Source: Janthinobacterium rivuli
GTDB taxonomy: Bacteria > Pseudomonadota > Gammaproteobacteria > Burkholderiales > Burkholderiaceae_D
NCBI RefSeq assembly: GCF_029690045.1
Contig: NZ_CP121464.1
Span: 4,154,001 to 4,218,000 of the forward strand
Length of the DNA stretch: 64,000 bases
Direction of reading: 5' to 3'
Shown here: positions 1 through 9,123 of the stretch, one piece after another
Numbering within the stretch: position 1 is the first letter of the stretch
Layout: the number at the start of each line of letters is the position of its first letter
The notes under the pieces: generated by a model
Seen by the model: the letters and a program-made list of their open reading frames with translations, nothing else
Databases searched by the model: none
What the model was told of the DNA's origin: nothing
Position numbers and translations under genes: made by a program

Positions 1-1923
1 GGCCAGGGCCGCGAAAGCATGGAAATGTACCGCGGTAACTTCGAGATCGAGGATTACGTCGAGGAGCGCAGCGCCCTGCGCGCGCTGGCCGTCACCGAGG
101 CCGATGGCGCCACTACCCTGAGCTTCGCGCGCCATGCGGGCGATGCACCGCAACTGGTGCTGGCCGTGCAGGCAACGCCGCATGGCCTGCACCTGGTGGT
201 GCGCTATGCGGCGCCGGGCTGGAACCGGCTGTGGCTGCGCCTGCCGGCGGAACAGGATGAACACGTCTGGGGCTGCGGCGAGCAGATGTCGTACTTCGAC
301 CTGCGCGGACGCCACTTCCCCCTGTGGACGTCGGAGCCGGGCGTGGGCCGCGACAAGTCGACGCACCTGACGTGGCAGGCGGACGTGACGTCCAAGTCGG
401 GAGGCGACTACTATCACACGAATTACCCGCAGCCGAGCTTCATCTCGTCGCAGCGCTACTGCCTGCACGCGGAAACGACGGCGTATGCGGACTTCGATTT
501 CCGCCAGCCCGATTTCCACGAGCTGCAATTCTGGGCCATGCCCGAGCGCCTGGAATTCATGCTGGCCGAGACCTTCGCCGACCTGGTCGGCGTCGTCTCG
601 CAGCGCTTCGGCCGCCAGCCGCAATTGCCGGCATGGCTACAGAATGGCGCCATGCTGGGCCTGAAAGGCGGCGAGGAGCACGCGCGTACCATCCTGGCGC
701 AGGCGCAGGAGCACGGCTTGCCCGTCAGCGCCCTGTGGTGCGAAGACTGGGTCGGCTTGCGCCAGACCTCGTTCGGCAAGCGTTTATTCTGGGACTGGCG
801 CTGGCAGCCGCAGCGCTACCCTGACCTGAAGAACTGGATCGCCGACCTGGCGAAACAAGACATCCGCTTCCTCGGCTACGTCAACCCTTACCTGTGCAAC
901 GACGGCACCCTGTACCAGGAAGCGCTGCAACAGGGCTTTTTGGCGACCGCCATCGATGGCGGCGCCTACCTGGTCGACTTCGGCGAATTCGATTGCGGCG
1001 TCGTCGACTTCACCAATCCGGCCGCCGCGCTGTGGTTCGAGGAACGCATCCTGCGCCAGGAAATGCTCGATTTCGGCCTGTCCGGCTGGATGGCCGATTT
1101 CGGCGAGTACCTGCCAATCGACCTGCGCCTGCACAATGGCGCCGACGCGCGCCTAATGCACAACGCCTGGCCGACCCTGTGGGCCGAAGTCAATGCGCGC
1201 GCCATCGAACGGGCCGGCAAGACGGGCGACGCCACCTTCTTCATGCGCGCCGGCTACACGGGCGTGCAGGCGCACTGCCCGCTGCTGTGGGCGGGCGACC
1301 AGTCGGTCGACTTCAGCCGCCACGACGGCTTGCAGACGGTGATCTGCGGCGCCCTGTCGTCCGGCCTATTGGGCAACGCCTACCACCACAGCGACATCGG
1401 CGGCTATACGAGCTTGTTCGGCAACCTGCGCACGGCCGAACTGTTCCAGCGCTGGACGGAAATGGCCGTGTTTACGTCGATGATGCGCACGCACGAAGGC
1501 AACCGTCCCGACGAGAACTTCCAGTTCTACCAGGATGAAGACGTGTTCCGCCACTTCGCCCGCATGACGCGGCTGCACGTGGCGCTGGCGCCCACCATCC
1601 GCGCCCTGGCCGAAGACGCCGTGGCGCGCGGCCTGCCGCTGCAGCGCCCGCTGTTCCTGCACTATGAACACGACCGCGCCACCTACGCCATCCAGGACCA
1701 GTACCTGTTCGGCCCCGACCTGCTGGTGGCGCCCGTGCATGCGGCCGGCGCTGCGCGCTGGAGCGCCTACCTGCCGCAGGGCGACGCCTGGATCCACCTG
1801 TGGAGCGGCGCCGCCTTCGAAGGCGGCCAGCGCGTGGAAGTCGATGCGCCTTTGGGCCAGCCGCCCGTCTTCGTGCGGCGCGGCTGCGCGCAGCAGGACT
1901 TCTTCCTGTCGCTGGCGAAATGA
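1..1923 (+). CDS. yihQ: sulfoquinovosidase (GH31), 5' end outside window
   Basis: Retaining glycoside hydrolase family 31 enzyme that releases sulfoquinovose (SQ) from SQ glycosides such as sulfoquinovosyl glycerol. The frame is open to base 1, so the N-terminus is missing; the first in-window ATG is at 19 (numbering below starts there, 634 residues). The sequence aligns closely with my memory of E. coli YihQ from its MFRGNF region to the C-terminus. Catalytic residues are D360 (nucleophile, WMADFGEY) and D427 (acid/base, WAGDQSVDF). The sulfonate-binding set is K216, E242, R255, W258 and Y463, i.e. the KERWY variant described for the Agrobacterium enzyme rather than the QQRWY set of E. coli. 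The stop lies 7 nt before the exporter gene, so they are probably one operon. An ordinary alpha-glucosidase would not keep this R/W/Y sulfonate pocket. Confidence 0.93.
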   Translation, partial: GQGRESMEMYRGNFEIEDYVEERSALRALAVTEADGATTLSFARHAGDAPQLVLAVQATPHGLHLVVRYAAPGWNRLWLRLPAEQDEHVWGCGEQMSYFDLRGRHFPLWTSEPGVGRDKSTHLTWQADVTSKSGGDYYHTNYPQPSFISSQRYCLHAETTAYADFDFRQPDFHELQFWAMPERLEFMLAETFADLVGVVSQRFGRQPQLPAWLQNGAMLGLKGGEEHARTILAQAQEHGLPVSALWCEDWVGLRQTSFGKRLFWDWRWQPQRYPDLKNWIADLAKQDIRFLGYVNPYLCNDGTLYQEALQQGFLATAIDGGAYLVDFGEFDCGVVDFTNPAAALWFEERILRQEMLDFGLSGWMADFGEYLPIDLRLHNGADARLMHNAWPTLWAEVNARAIERAGKTGDATFFMRAGYTGVQAHCPLLWAGDQSVDFSRHDGLQTVICGALSSGLLGNAYHHSDIGGYTSLFGNLRTAELFQRWTEMAVFTSMMRTHEGNRPDENFQFYQDEDVFRHFARMTRLHVALAPTIRALAEDAVARGLPLQRPLFLHYEHDRATYAIQDQYLFGPDLLVAPVHAAGAARWSAYLPQGDAWIHLWSGAAFEGGQRVEVDAPLGQPPVFVRRGCAQQDFFLSLAK

Positions 1924-1930
1924 GCCTGGC

Positions 1931-2692
1931 ATGAGCGTGGCGTCGCACCTGCTGTTCCTGGCCTGCGTGGCGCTGGCCAGCGTGGCGCAGAACCTGACGG
2001 GTTTTGCGTTTGGCCTGATCCTGCTGGGCCTGACGGCCGTGCTGCACCTGGCCAGCCTGGGTGACGTCGCCAACGTGGTCAGCGTGCTGGTGCTGGTGAA
2101 TGCGGCCATCACGTTTGGCCGCACGCGTCCGCAGCTGGCCTGGCCCGTGTTCGGCCCATCGCTGGCCGTCAGCCAGCTGGGCGTGGGCGCGGGCGTGGCC
2201 CTGCTGGGCTGGTTCAGCGCGCAGCAGGTAAGCCTGCTGCGCTTCCTGCTCGGCTGCGCCATCGTCGTCTGCGCCTTCATGCTGGTGCTGCGCGCCAGCG
2301 CGCGTGCACAACAATCCGGCCTGCCCGCCTTCCTGTTTTTCAGCGGCGTGTCCGGCGTGATGGGCGGCCTGTTCGCCAGCGCCGGCCCGCCCATGGTATA
2401 CCACCTGTACCGCCAGCCATGGCCAGCCGACATGATCCGCCACTCGCTGATCGTGCTGTTTGCCGCGAATGCCGTGCTGCGCCTGGCCCTCGTGCTGGCG
2501 CACGGCCAGTTCAGCATGACGGCCCTGTGGCTGACGCTCGAAGCCTTGCCGCTGGTGATGGGCCTGACGTGGCTGGCGCGCCGCCATCCTTCGCGCCTGC
2601 CCATCGAACACGTGCGCCGCGCCGTCTTCGTGCTCCTGCTGATCGCCGGCCTGGCCCTCGTGCTGCCGCCCGTACTGTCGCTGCTTGCCTGA
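1931..2692 (+). CDS. TauE/SafE (TSUP) family sulfite/organosulfonate exporter
   Basis: A 253-residue, almost entirely hydrophobic protein with about eight predicted membrane helices and the two-half arrangement of the TSUP family. Members export sulfite, sulfoacetate or related anions, or take up sulfur compounds. ATG 1931 is chosen because it follows the sulfoquinovosidase stop by 7 nt and begins the first hydrophobic segment; the longer upstream frame only runs through the neighbouring gene. Position directly behind a sulfoquinovosidase suggests it disposes of sulfite or a C3 sulfonate made during SQ breakdown. Substrate cannot be read from sequence. Confidence 0.8.
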   Translation: MSVASHLLFLACVALASVAQNLTGFAFGLILLGLTAVLHLASLGDVANVVSVLVLVNAAITFGRTRPQLAWPVFGPSLAVSQLGVGAGVALLGWFSAQQVSLLRFLLGCAIVVCAFMLVLRASARAQQSGLPAFLFFSGVSGVMGGLFASAGPPMVYHLYRQPWPADMIRHSLIVLFAANAVLRLALVLAHGQFSMTALWLTLEALPLVMGLTWLARRHPSRLPIEHVRRAVFVLLLIAGLALVLPPVLSLLA

Positions 2693-2734
2693 GGCGGCGC
2701 CTTTTCCCTTTTACTTTTACAAGACGAACCTTCC

Positions 2735-4294
2735 ATGTCCGCTTCCCGCTTTTCCTCCCTGCCCGCCGACTGCGACCTGCTCGTCGTCGGCGGCGGCATC
2801 AATGGCGCCGGCATCGCGCGCGACGCGGCCGGCCGCGGCTTGCGCGTGGTGCTGTGCGAACAGCACGACCTGGCGCAGCACACCTCGTCCGCGTCCACCA
2901 AGCTGATACACGGCGGCCTGCGCTACCTCGAATACTATGAATTCAAACTGGTGCGCAAGGCGCTGCAGGAACGCGAAGTGCTGCTGCGCGCCGCGCCCCA
3001 CATCATGTGGCCGATGCGCTTCGTCATGCCGCACGACGCCGCCCAGCGCCCCGCCTGGATGATACGCGCGGGCCTGTTCCTGTACGACCACCTGGCCAAA
3101 CGGGCCTTTTTGCCCGCCTCGCAAGGCATCGCGCTGGACAAGCACGCGGCGGGTGAACCGCTGAAGGCCGGCTACCGCAAGGGCTTCGTGTACTCCGACG
3201 GCTGGGTCGACGATGCGCGCCTGGTGGTGCTCAATGCGCTCGACGCGCAGGAGCACGGCGCGCACATTCTCACGCGCACGGCCTGCATCGACGCGCACCG
3301 CGATGGCGGCGCCTGGCAAGCCACCCTGCAAGCCGAGGATGGCCAGCGCAAGACGCTGCGCGCGCGCGCCATCGTCAACGCGGCGGGACCGTGGACGGCG
3401 CAATTTGCCGGCGCGGCCGGTGGCGGCAAGACGCAGGGGCTGCGCCTGATCAAGGGCAGCCACATCATCGTGCCGCGCCTGTTCGAGCATCCGAACGCCT
3501 ACATCTTCCAGAACCCGGACCAGCGCATCATCTTCGCCATCCCCTACCAGGATGACTTTACCCTGATCGGCACCACGGACGAGGAATACAAGGGAGAGGT
3601 CAGCCAGGTCAAAATCAGCCAGATGGAAATCGATTACCTGTGCCAGGCCGCGAACCGCTATTTCAAGCGCGAGATTTCTCCCGCCGACGTCGTGTGGACG
3701 TATTCGGGCGTGCGCCCGCTGCTCGACGACAGCGCGCAGAACGCGTCGGCCGTCACGCGCGACTACCTGCTGGAAGTGGCGCGCGGCGAGGCGGCAACGG
3801 GCGCGCCGCTGCTCAATATCTGGGGCGGCAAGATCACCACCTACCGCAAGCTGGCCGAGGAAGCATTGGGCTTGCTGGCGCCCCTGCTGGACAATACCGG
3901 CGCGGCGTGGACGGCCGAGGCGCCCCTGCCCGGCGGCGACCTGCAGCAGCCGAATCGTCTGGTGGACAGCCATGATTTCGACGCTTTTCTCGCCCACTTC
4001 CAGCGCGAGCACGTCTGGCTGCCGCCCGCGCTGGCGCGCCGCTATGCGCGTGCCTACGGCAGCCGCGCCACGCGCCTGCTGACGGGCGCCACTTCGATGG
4101 CCGACCTGGGTGAGCAGCTGGCGCCCGGCCTGTACGAAGCCGAAGCGTGCTATCTGATCGAGGTGGAATGGGCCAGGAGCAGCGACGACATCCTGTGGCG
4201 GCGCAGCAAGCTGGGCTTGCGCTGCGCACCGGCCGATGTGGCGCGCCTGCAGCAGTGGCTGGCAGCCCATCTGGCGCAAGAGGTGGCGGCATGA
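2735..4294 (+). CDS. glpD: aerobic glycerol-3-phosphate dehydrogenase
   Basis: Membrane-associated FAD enzyme oxidising sn-glycerol 3-phosphate to dihydroxyacetone phosphate and feeding electrons to the quinone pool. It has 519 residues, close to the ~500 of E. coli GlpD. The N-terminus carries the FAD-binding GGGINGAG motif (residues ~18-25), followed by the family signature around [13 protein letters not shown] and the C-terminal DAO-C domain. No strong ribosome binding site is visible before ATG 2735. The last four bases overlap the glycerol kinase start (ATGA), so the two are translationally coupled. Neither a GlpF facilitator nor a GlpR repressor is adjacent, unlike many glp loci. Confidence 0.95.
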   Translation: MSASRFSSLPADCDLLVVGGGINGAGIARDAAGRGLRVVLCEQHDLAQHTSSASTKLIHGGLRYLEYYEFKLVRKALQEREVLLRAAPHIMWPMRFVMPHDAAQRPAWMIRAGLFLYDHLAKRAFLPASQGIALDKHAAGEPLKAGYRKGFVYSDGWVDDARLVVLNALDAQEHGAHILTRTACIDAHRDGGAWQATLQAEDGQRKTLRARAIVNAAGPWTAQFAGAAGGGKTQGLRLIKGSHIIVPRLFEHPNAYIFQNPDQRIIFAIPYQDDFTLIGTTDEEYKGEVSQVKISQMEIDYLCQAANRYFKREISPADVVWTYSGVRPLLDDSAQNASAVTRDYLLEVARGEAATGAPLLNIWGGKITTYRKLAEEALGLLAPLLDNTGAAWTAEAPLPGGDLQQPNRLVDSHDFDAFLAHFQREHVWLPPALARRYARAYGSRATRLLTGATSMADLGEQLAPGLYEAEACYLIEVEWARSSDDILWRRSKLGLRCAPADVARLQQWLAAHLAQEVAA

Positions 4295-5781
4295 CGTATT
4301 TGCTGGCCCTCGACCAGGGCACCTCCAGTTCGCGCAGCATGGTCTTCGATGAAGCAGGCGCCATCGTCGCCGTGGCGCAGCGCGAGTTCCGCCAGCTCTT
4401 CCCGCAGCCGGGCTGGATCGAACACGACCCGATGGAGATCTGGCACAGCCAGGTCGATACCTGCCGCGAAGTGCTGGCCAAGACAGGCCTGAAAGCCGAT
4501 GCCCTGGGCGCGCTGGGCATCACCAACCAGCGCGAAACGACCGTGGTGTGGGATCGCGCCACGGGCGAACCCGTCTATAACGCCATCGTCTGGCAAGACC
4601 GCCGCACGGAAGCGCTGTGCGAGGACTTGCGCGCGCGGGGTCTGGCCGGTGCCATCCACGCGAAAACGGGCCTGGTGCTCGACCCGTATTTTTCCGGCAC
4701 CAAGCTGCGCTGGATACTCGACGCCGTGCCCGGCGCCCGCGCGCGGGCCATGCGCGGCGAACTGGCCTTCGGCACCATCGATACGTGGCTGGCGTGGAAG
4801 ATGACGGGCGGCCGCCTGCACGTGAGCGACGTCACCAACGCTTCGCGCACCATGCTGTGGAATCTGCATGAAGGCTGCTGGGATGCGCAGCTGCTCGACT
4901 GGCTGGGCATTCCCGCCAGCCTGCTGCCATCCGTCCACCCATCGAGCCACGTGTATGGCGAAACGGATGCCGAGGTGCTGGGCAGCCCGGTCATCATCGG
5001 CGGCATCGCCGGCGACCAGCAGGCGGCGCTGTTCGGCCAGACCTGTTTTACGCCGGGCATGGCCAAGAATACCTATGGCACGGGCTGCTTCCTGCTGCTC
5101 AATACGGGCGAGCAGTGCGCGCAGTCGCAGCATGGCCTGATCAGCACGGCCGCCTGCCAGGTGGGTGCGCAGCCTGCATATGCGCTTGAAGGCAGCGTCT
5201 TCATCGGCGGCGCCGTGGTGCAGTGGCTGCGCGACGGCCTCGGCGCCATCGGCCACGCGGGCGAAGCGGAAGGCCTGGCCGCTTCCGTGCCCGATTCGGG
5301 CGGCGTGGTCTTCGTACCGTCGTTTACGGGACTCGGTGCGCCGTACTGGGTACCGTCGGCGAAAGGCGCCATCCTGGGCCTGAGCCGCGGCAGCACGGTG
5401 GGCCACATCGCCCGCGCGGCATTGGAAGCGATCGCCTTCCAGAGCGCCGCCCTGCTGGGCGCCATGACGCGCGATGCGCAAGCACCGATCACGGAACTGC
5501 GCGTGGACGGCGGCGCCTGCGCCAACAACCTGCTGCTGCAATTCCAGGCGGACTTGCTGGGCATTCCCGTGGTGCGCCCGAAAGTAATCGAAACGACGGC
5601 CCTGGGCGCCGCCTATCTGGCGGGCCTGGCCATCGGCCAGTACCGTGGCGTGGAAGAGCTGGCATCGCACTGGCGCGCGGAAAGAACCTTCCTGCCCACC
5701 ATCGGACGCGACCAGGCTGCCAGCCTGATGCAGCAGTGGGAGGTGGCGGTGCGGCGGTTTACGGGAAATGGGGAGGGATAG
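4291..5781 (+). CDS. glpK: glycerol kinase
   Basis: ATP-dependent phosphorylation of glycerol to sn-glycerol 3-phosphate, FGGY carbohydrate kinase family. The protein has 496 residues (E. coli 502). It shows the N-terminal LDQGTSSSR phosphate-binding loop, the GITNQRET and WQDRRT substrate motifs, [13 protein letters not shown] in the middle and the FGGY-C signature near [14 protein letters not shown] longer open frame starts at 4147 inside glpD, but ATG 4291 gives the conserved N-terminus and the ATGA overlap with glpD. Next to a sulfoquinovosidase it would capture the glycerol freed from sulfoquinovosyl glycerol. Confidence 0.96.
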   Translation: MTYLLALDQGTSSSRSMVFDEAGAIVAVAQREFRQLFPQPGWIEHDPMEIWHSQVDTCREVLAKTGLKADALGALGITNQRETTVVWDRATGEPVYNAIVWQDRRTEALCEDLRARGLAGAIHAKTGLVLDPYFSGTKLRWILDAVPGARARAMRGELAFGTIDTWLAWKMTGGRLHVSDVTNASRTMLWNLHEGCWDAQLLDWLGIPASLLPSVHPSSHVYGETDAEVLGSPVIIGGIAGDQQAALFGQTCFTPGMAKNTYGTGCFLLLNTGEQCAQSQHGLISTAACQVGAQPAYALEGSVFIGGAVVQWLRDGLGAIGHAGEAEGLAASVPDSGGVVFVPSFTGLGAPYWVPSAKGAILGLSRGSTVGHIARAALEAIAFQSAALLGAMTRDAQAPITELRVDGGACANNLLLQFQADLLGIPVVRPKVIETTALGAAYLAGLAIGQYRGVEELASHWRAERTFLPTIGRDQAASLMQQWEVAVRRFTGNGEG

Positions 5782-5811
5782 CGAACGCTTGCAGTAGCCA
5801 GCATGTCGACA

Positions 5812-5829
5812 CGCCGCCTGCGGGCGGCG
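5812..5829. terminator. GC-rich hairpin after glpK
   Basis: A perfect 7-bp stem CGCCGCC/GGCGGCG with a 4-nt loop lies between the converging ends of glpK and the 42-residue gene. There is no U-run on either strand, so it is at best a weak or Rho-assisted terminator. Confidence 0.35.
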
Positions 5830-5853
5830 ACGACGCCTGGCAAGCTGGGCAAA

Positions 5854-5982
5854 TTAACGGGCCAGAAAAGTATTAAGTATCGACAAGGTAAGCAGTATCA
5901 CGCCCGCCCCCATGCCTACCGCCGCGACCAGGTTGCGGCTGCGCTCTTCATCTTGCAAGAATTGATGTACCAATCGCGCCAT
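5854..5982 (-). CDS. 42-residue single-helix membrane protein
   Basis: A short gene read on the minus strand: MARLVHQFLQDEERSRN, then a hydrophobic helix of about 22 residues rich in V, A, G, L and I, ending NTFLAR. ATG at 5982 is preceded by AAGGAG with a 7-nt spacer, an unusually good ribosome binding site, which is the main reason for calling it. The charged N-terminal segment followed by one helix predicts a small inner-membrane protein with a cytoplasmic head. It converges on glpK. No family is recognised; alternatives are a type I toxin-like peptide or a subunit regulator of a membrane complex. Confidence 0.6.
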   Translation of the reverse strand: MARLVHQFLQDEERSRNLVAAVGMGAGVILLTLSILNTFLAR

Positions 5983-6028
5983 GATCGAACTCCTTGTACT
6001 TAATTCCCTGTACTTCAGGCTAGTCACC

Positions 6029-6460
6029 TTATCCCTGTGTTGTCAAGTGAATGTCCGAGTATAACCACCCGGCCGCGATGGCGAGAATCGCCGAGGCAAG
6101 CAGCATGCGGTAGTGGCGCAGCGTTTTCAAGCACCCGGTGAAGCCGCACTTTTTCGTCGGAAAAACGGGCCCTGCTGCCGCTATCAGCGCATTAAAGATC
6201 AGCACGGCGACCACCAGCCAGAAGGTGTTCGTGCTCCACAGCAGTGACACCACCCTGCCGGCCGCAGGATGCTGCAATTCATACAGCCCATTGACGCACA
6301 TGCCCAGCCCCGCCCACGACAACTGGCCATCCTTGATGGCCACCAATGGATTGGCCCGCGCCTTTTCCGTTGTGGACAGGTCAAAAAGAAAGAAGGCGCT
6401 CAAAAACACGAGGGGCAACAAGGTTGGGACAAACAGATTCACCAGATGCCAGTCGTTCAT
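6029..6460 (-). CDS. small integral membrane protein, unknown function
   Basis: 143 residues with three to four hydrophobic segments (near residues 6-27, 45-65, 75-97 and 122-138). A cysteine-containing turn (KKCGFTGCLK) sits before the last helix. The open frame extends further upstream, but ATG 6460 (MNDWHLV) begins directly before the first helix and has a GGGGG stretch about 4-8 nt upstream. The upstream extension would run toward the RNA element and lacks membrane character. I do not recognise a family. Confidence 0.6.
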   Translation of the reverse strand: MNDWHLVNLFVPTLLPLVFLSAFFLFDLSTTEKARANPLVAIKDGQLSWAGLGMCVNGLYELQHPAAGRVVSLLWSTNTFWLVVAVLIFNALIAAAGPVFPTKKCGFTGCLKTLRHYRMLLASAILAIAAGWLYSDIHLTTQG

Positions 6461-6582
6461 GACGCCCCCATGGACATGCTTGACGCGACAAGATGTGCAA
6501 CTTGAAAGGGTGGCAGTATCAGCGAGGTGGACTTTGATAAAAGTCATGCGGAGGCTGCCTTGTGAAGCCAGGAGCGCACAGC

Positions 6583-6720
6583 AAAAAAAAGCCCGCTGCG
6601 GGAGCGGGCTGAATCTATTTCCTTGGAGGAAGATAGAGGAGACAGATGCATGATGCCGCGTTGCAGCATATAAAACCACTTTATATTCGTGATGTCAGAA
6701 ATACGCAGCAGTGATATTAA
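6583..6720 (-). ncRNA. candidate anti-SD small RNA / 3'-UTR element, copy A
   Basis: First of three related elements in this window (others at 8972 and 11388). On the minus strand it begins about 30 nt after the alaC stop. It contains a small imperfect hairpin (GCAUCAU region), then CU-rich sequence with CUCCUC and UUCCUCC, a second potential hairpin CUAU...AUAG, and ends in an intrinsic terminator: 8-bp stem AGCCCGCT/AGCGGGCT, 5-nt loop, U8 tail (6583-6610). The three copies keep the terminator stem while the loop bases vary, as expected for selected RNA structure. It could be a free-standing small RNA, a 3'-UTR-derived one, or just a mobile terminator cassette. Confidence 0.6.
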
Positions 6721-6749
6721 GGGCAACGAAGCATTCCATGCGGCAACTT

Positions 6750-7967
6750 TTATACTGCCGACTCCATTTTCCCGTCGCCGGAACGCAACATATTCTTGAT
6801 GCCGCGCAGCGCCTGCCGCACCCGCGCCTCGTTTTCGATCAGGGCGAAGCGCACGTATTCATCGCCATATTCGCCGAAGCCGATGCCGGGCGAGACGCTG
6901 ACCTTGGCTTTTTGCAGCAGCAGCTTGGCGAACTCCAGCGAACCCAGGTGGCGATACGCTTCCGGAATATGCGCCCAGATGTACATCGAGGCCTTCGGTT
7001 TTTCCACCATCCAGCCCGCTTCATGCAAGCCTTTCACCAGCACGTCGCGGCGGCGCTGGTATTGGGCGCAGATGTCCGTCACGCAGCTCTGGTCGCCTTC
7101 CAGCGCGGCGATGGCCGCCACTTGCACCGGGGTAAAACTGCCGTAGTCGTGGTAGCTCTTGATGCGCGCCAGGGCCGCCACCAGTTCCGCGTTGCCCACC
7201 ATGAAACCGATGCGCCAGCCGGCCATGTTGTAGCTTTTCGACATGGTGAAAAACTCGACGGCGACGTCGCGCGCGCCCGGTACCTGCATGATGGACGGCG
7301 CCTTCCAGCCATCGAAAGTGATGTCGGCATACGCCAGGTCATGCACCACCAGAATATTGTGCTGTTTCGCCAGCGCGACGACCCGCTCGAAGAATTCCAG
7401 CTCCACGCATTGCGCCGTCGGGTTGGATGGGAAGCCCAGCACCATCATCTTCGGTTTCGGATAGCTTTCGCGGATCGCCCGTTCCAGTTCGGCAAAGAAA
7501 TCCACGCCCGGCCCCATGCGCACGGAGCGGATGTCGGCGCCCGCGATCACGGCGCCCCAGATGTGGATCGGATAGCTGGGATTCGGTACCAGCACCGTGT
7601 CGCCACGGTCGAGTGTCGCCAGCATCAAGTGGGCCAGGCCCTCTTTCGAGCCGATGGTGACGATGGCTTCGCTGTCCGGGTCGATGTCGACCTCGTAGCG
7701 CTTCTTGTACCAGTGGGCAATGGCGCGGCGCAAGCGGGGGATGCCTTTTGACGCGGAATAACCGTGCGTGTCTGGGCGTTTGACCGTCTCGACCAGCTTG
7801 TCCACGATGTGGGCCGGCGTGGCGCCATCGGGATTGCCCATCGACATGTCGATGATGTCCTCGCCACGGCGGCGCGCGGCCATCTTGAGTTCGGCGGTGA
7901 TATTGAAAACGTAGGGGGGAAGGCGATTGATGCGCGAAAAGCTGCGCGGAGCTTGGCTGTTGGTCAT
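6750..7967 (-). CDS. alaC: glutamate-pyruvate aminotransferase
   Basis: PLP-dependent class I/II aminotransferase that makes alanine from pyruvate and glutamate. The 405-residue product is nearly superimposable on E. coli AlaC (YfdZ, 412 residues), including [17 protein letters not shown] at the start, [12 protein letters not shown] and the PLP lysine K244 in [12 protein letters not shown]. The frame is open for 58 more codons upstream (to 8141), but that stretch is not AlaC-like, so ATG 7967 is used. The gene stands alone and is followed closely by RNA element A. Confidence 0.95.
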   Translation of the reverse strand: MTNSQAPRSFSRINRLPPYVFNITAELKMAARRRGEDIIDMSMGNPDGATPAHIVDKLVETVKRPDTHGYSASKGIPRLRRAIAHWYKKRYEVDIDPDSEAIVTIGSKEGLAHLMLATLDRGDTVLVPNPSYPIHIWGAVIAGADIRSVRMGPGVDFFAELERAIRESYPKPKMMVLGFPSNPTAQCVELEFFERVVALAKQHNILVVHDLAYADITFDGWKAPSIMQVPGARDVAVEFFTMSKSYNMAGWRIGFMVGNAELVAALARIKSYHDYGSFTPVQVAAIAALEGDQSCVTDICAQYQRRRDVLVKGLHEAGWMVEKPKASMYIWAHIPEAYRHLGSLEFAKLLLQKAKVSVSPGIGFGEYGDEYVRFALIENEARVRQALRGIKNMLRSGDGKMESAV

Positions 7968-8276
7968 GGTATCTCTATACGTAAGCGCCCGGATCCGTCC
8001 GAGCGACGTTGGCGCAATGCGTGCGCCTGTGACGATACTAACCCGAGCTTGAGGAAACTGGCAAGGCCGATTCGGACACGCTACAATACGCGCTGATCGA
8101 AAATGAGCGCACCGGTTGGTAACCCGGTAAGTGCCCGGCACAGTCCGGCATGCTCCCGCCCACGCGGACCCACGGCGCTGACCTCTGACTGTACCACCAG
8201 CCGGGGAGGTGTTCTGGTTCGTGCATTTTCCCGCCGCGCCATCCCTCCCTTGTTTTTTACTTTAGGAATGAGACGG
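7968..8276. other. divergent intergenic region, alaC / pentapeptide gene
   Basis: About 310 bases separating two divergent genes; it must hold both promoters. I see no convincing -35/-10 pair, riboswitch or coding potential. The only clear signal is AGGA 9 nt before ATG 8277. Confidence 0.4.
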
Positions 8277-8960
8277 ATGGCAACACACGACACCGCAGTA
8301 ACTGGCATGACCCTGGACCGCGCCGGCATCGAGCAGCAACTGGCGCAATCAGTGCATCACTTCATCGATTGCGGCTTCGACGGCGAAGACTTGTCGCGCC
8401 TCGATCTGCAGGGCTGCACGTTTGAACGCTGCACCTTTGCCGACACCAACTTATTCGCCAGCAAGCTGGCACGCAGCACGTGGCGCCGCTGCCGCGCGGG
8501 CAGCGCCGATTTCGAATCCGTCGATGCCGTCGATGCCACGTTTGAAGGCTGCGACCTGAACAACACGAAATGGCGGCGCGCCAAGCTGGCCTCGGCCACC
8601 TACCGCGGCTGCAAGCTGACGGGCGCTTCGTTCGAGGAAGTGGCGCACCTGGGTCTCACCTTCGAAGACAGCCTGCTGGTAGGCGCCGACTTGCGCGGCT
8701 TTTCGTTCCGCAAGGCGACCTTAAAACAGCTGGATTTTTCCGAGGCCTACCTGGCCGGCTGCGACTTCCGCGAGGCCGTCTTCGAAGGCGGCAGCCTGCG
8801 CAATGCCACCATCAAACTGGCGAAGTTCCAGGGCGCGGACTTGCGCGGCGCCGATATCGACGGTTTCAAATTGAGCGAAGCGGCGCTGCTGAAAGGCGCC
8901 GTCATCACGCACGCGCAGGCGGCCAACTTCATGCGCGCGCTCGACCTGGTGGTGATTTAA
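8277..8960 (+). CDS. pentapeptide-repeat protein
   Basis: 227 residues built largely of A(D/N)LxX-type pentapeptides (FERCTFADTNLFASKL, ANF..., GADLRGADIDGF), which fold into a right-handed quadrilateral beta-helix. Proteins of this fold include DNA mimics that protect gyrase (Qnr, McbG), but most have no known function. A Qnr-like role cannot be claimed from sequence alone. ATG 8277 is preferred over ATG 8268 because AGGA is 9 nt upstream of the former and abuts the latter. The gene converges on RNA element B and the MFS gene. Confidence 0.85.
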   Translation: MATHDTAVTGMTLDRAGIEQQLAQSVHHFIDCGFDGEDLSRLDLQGCTFERCTFADTNLFASKLARSTWRRCRAGSADFESVDAVDATFEGCDLNNTKWRRAKLASATYRGCKLTGASFEEVAHLGLTFEDSLLVGADLRGFSFRKATLKQLDFSEAYLAGCDFREAVFEGGSLRNATIKLAKFQGADLRGADIDGFKLSEAALLKGAVITHAQAANFMRALDLVVI

Positions 8961-8971
8961 TCTGAAAAGGC

Positions 8972-9108
8972 AAAAAAAAGCCCGCTATGGAAGCGGGCTG
9001 AATCTATTTCCTTGGAGGAGATAGAGGAGACAAGTGCATCTTGCGGCATCGCGGCATATCACGCCACTTTATCTTCATGATGATAGAAATACTGATCAGT
9101 GATAATGA
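8972..9108 (-). ncRNA. candidate anti-SD small RNA / 3'-UTR element, copy B
   Basis: Second copy, minus strand, beginning 16 nt after the MFS transporter stop. Same architecture: upstream imperfect hairpin around AUGCCGC...GCGGCAU, CUCCUCUAUCUCCUCC, a CUAU...AUAG stem around the anti-Shine-Dalgarno core, then the terminator AGCCCGCT/AGCGGGCT with loop ATGGA on the plus strand and a U8 tail (8972-8999). The block from the terminator to GTGCAT (plus strand) is nearly identical to copies A and C. Confidence 0.6.
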
Positions 9109-9123
9109 GGCTCCATCAGGGTT

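Noticed and set aside
1366..2901. Long minus-strand ORF across the sulfoquinovosidase, exporter and glpD
   Set aside because: Ser/Arg-rich composition and opposite phase to three well-supported genes mark it as a high-GC shadow frame.
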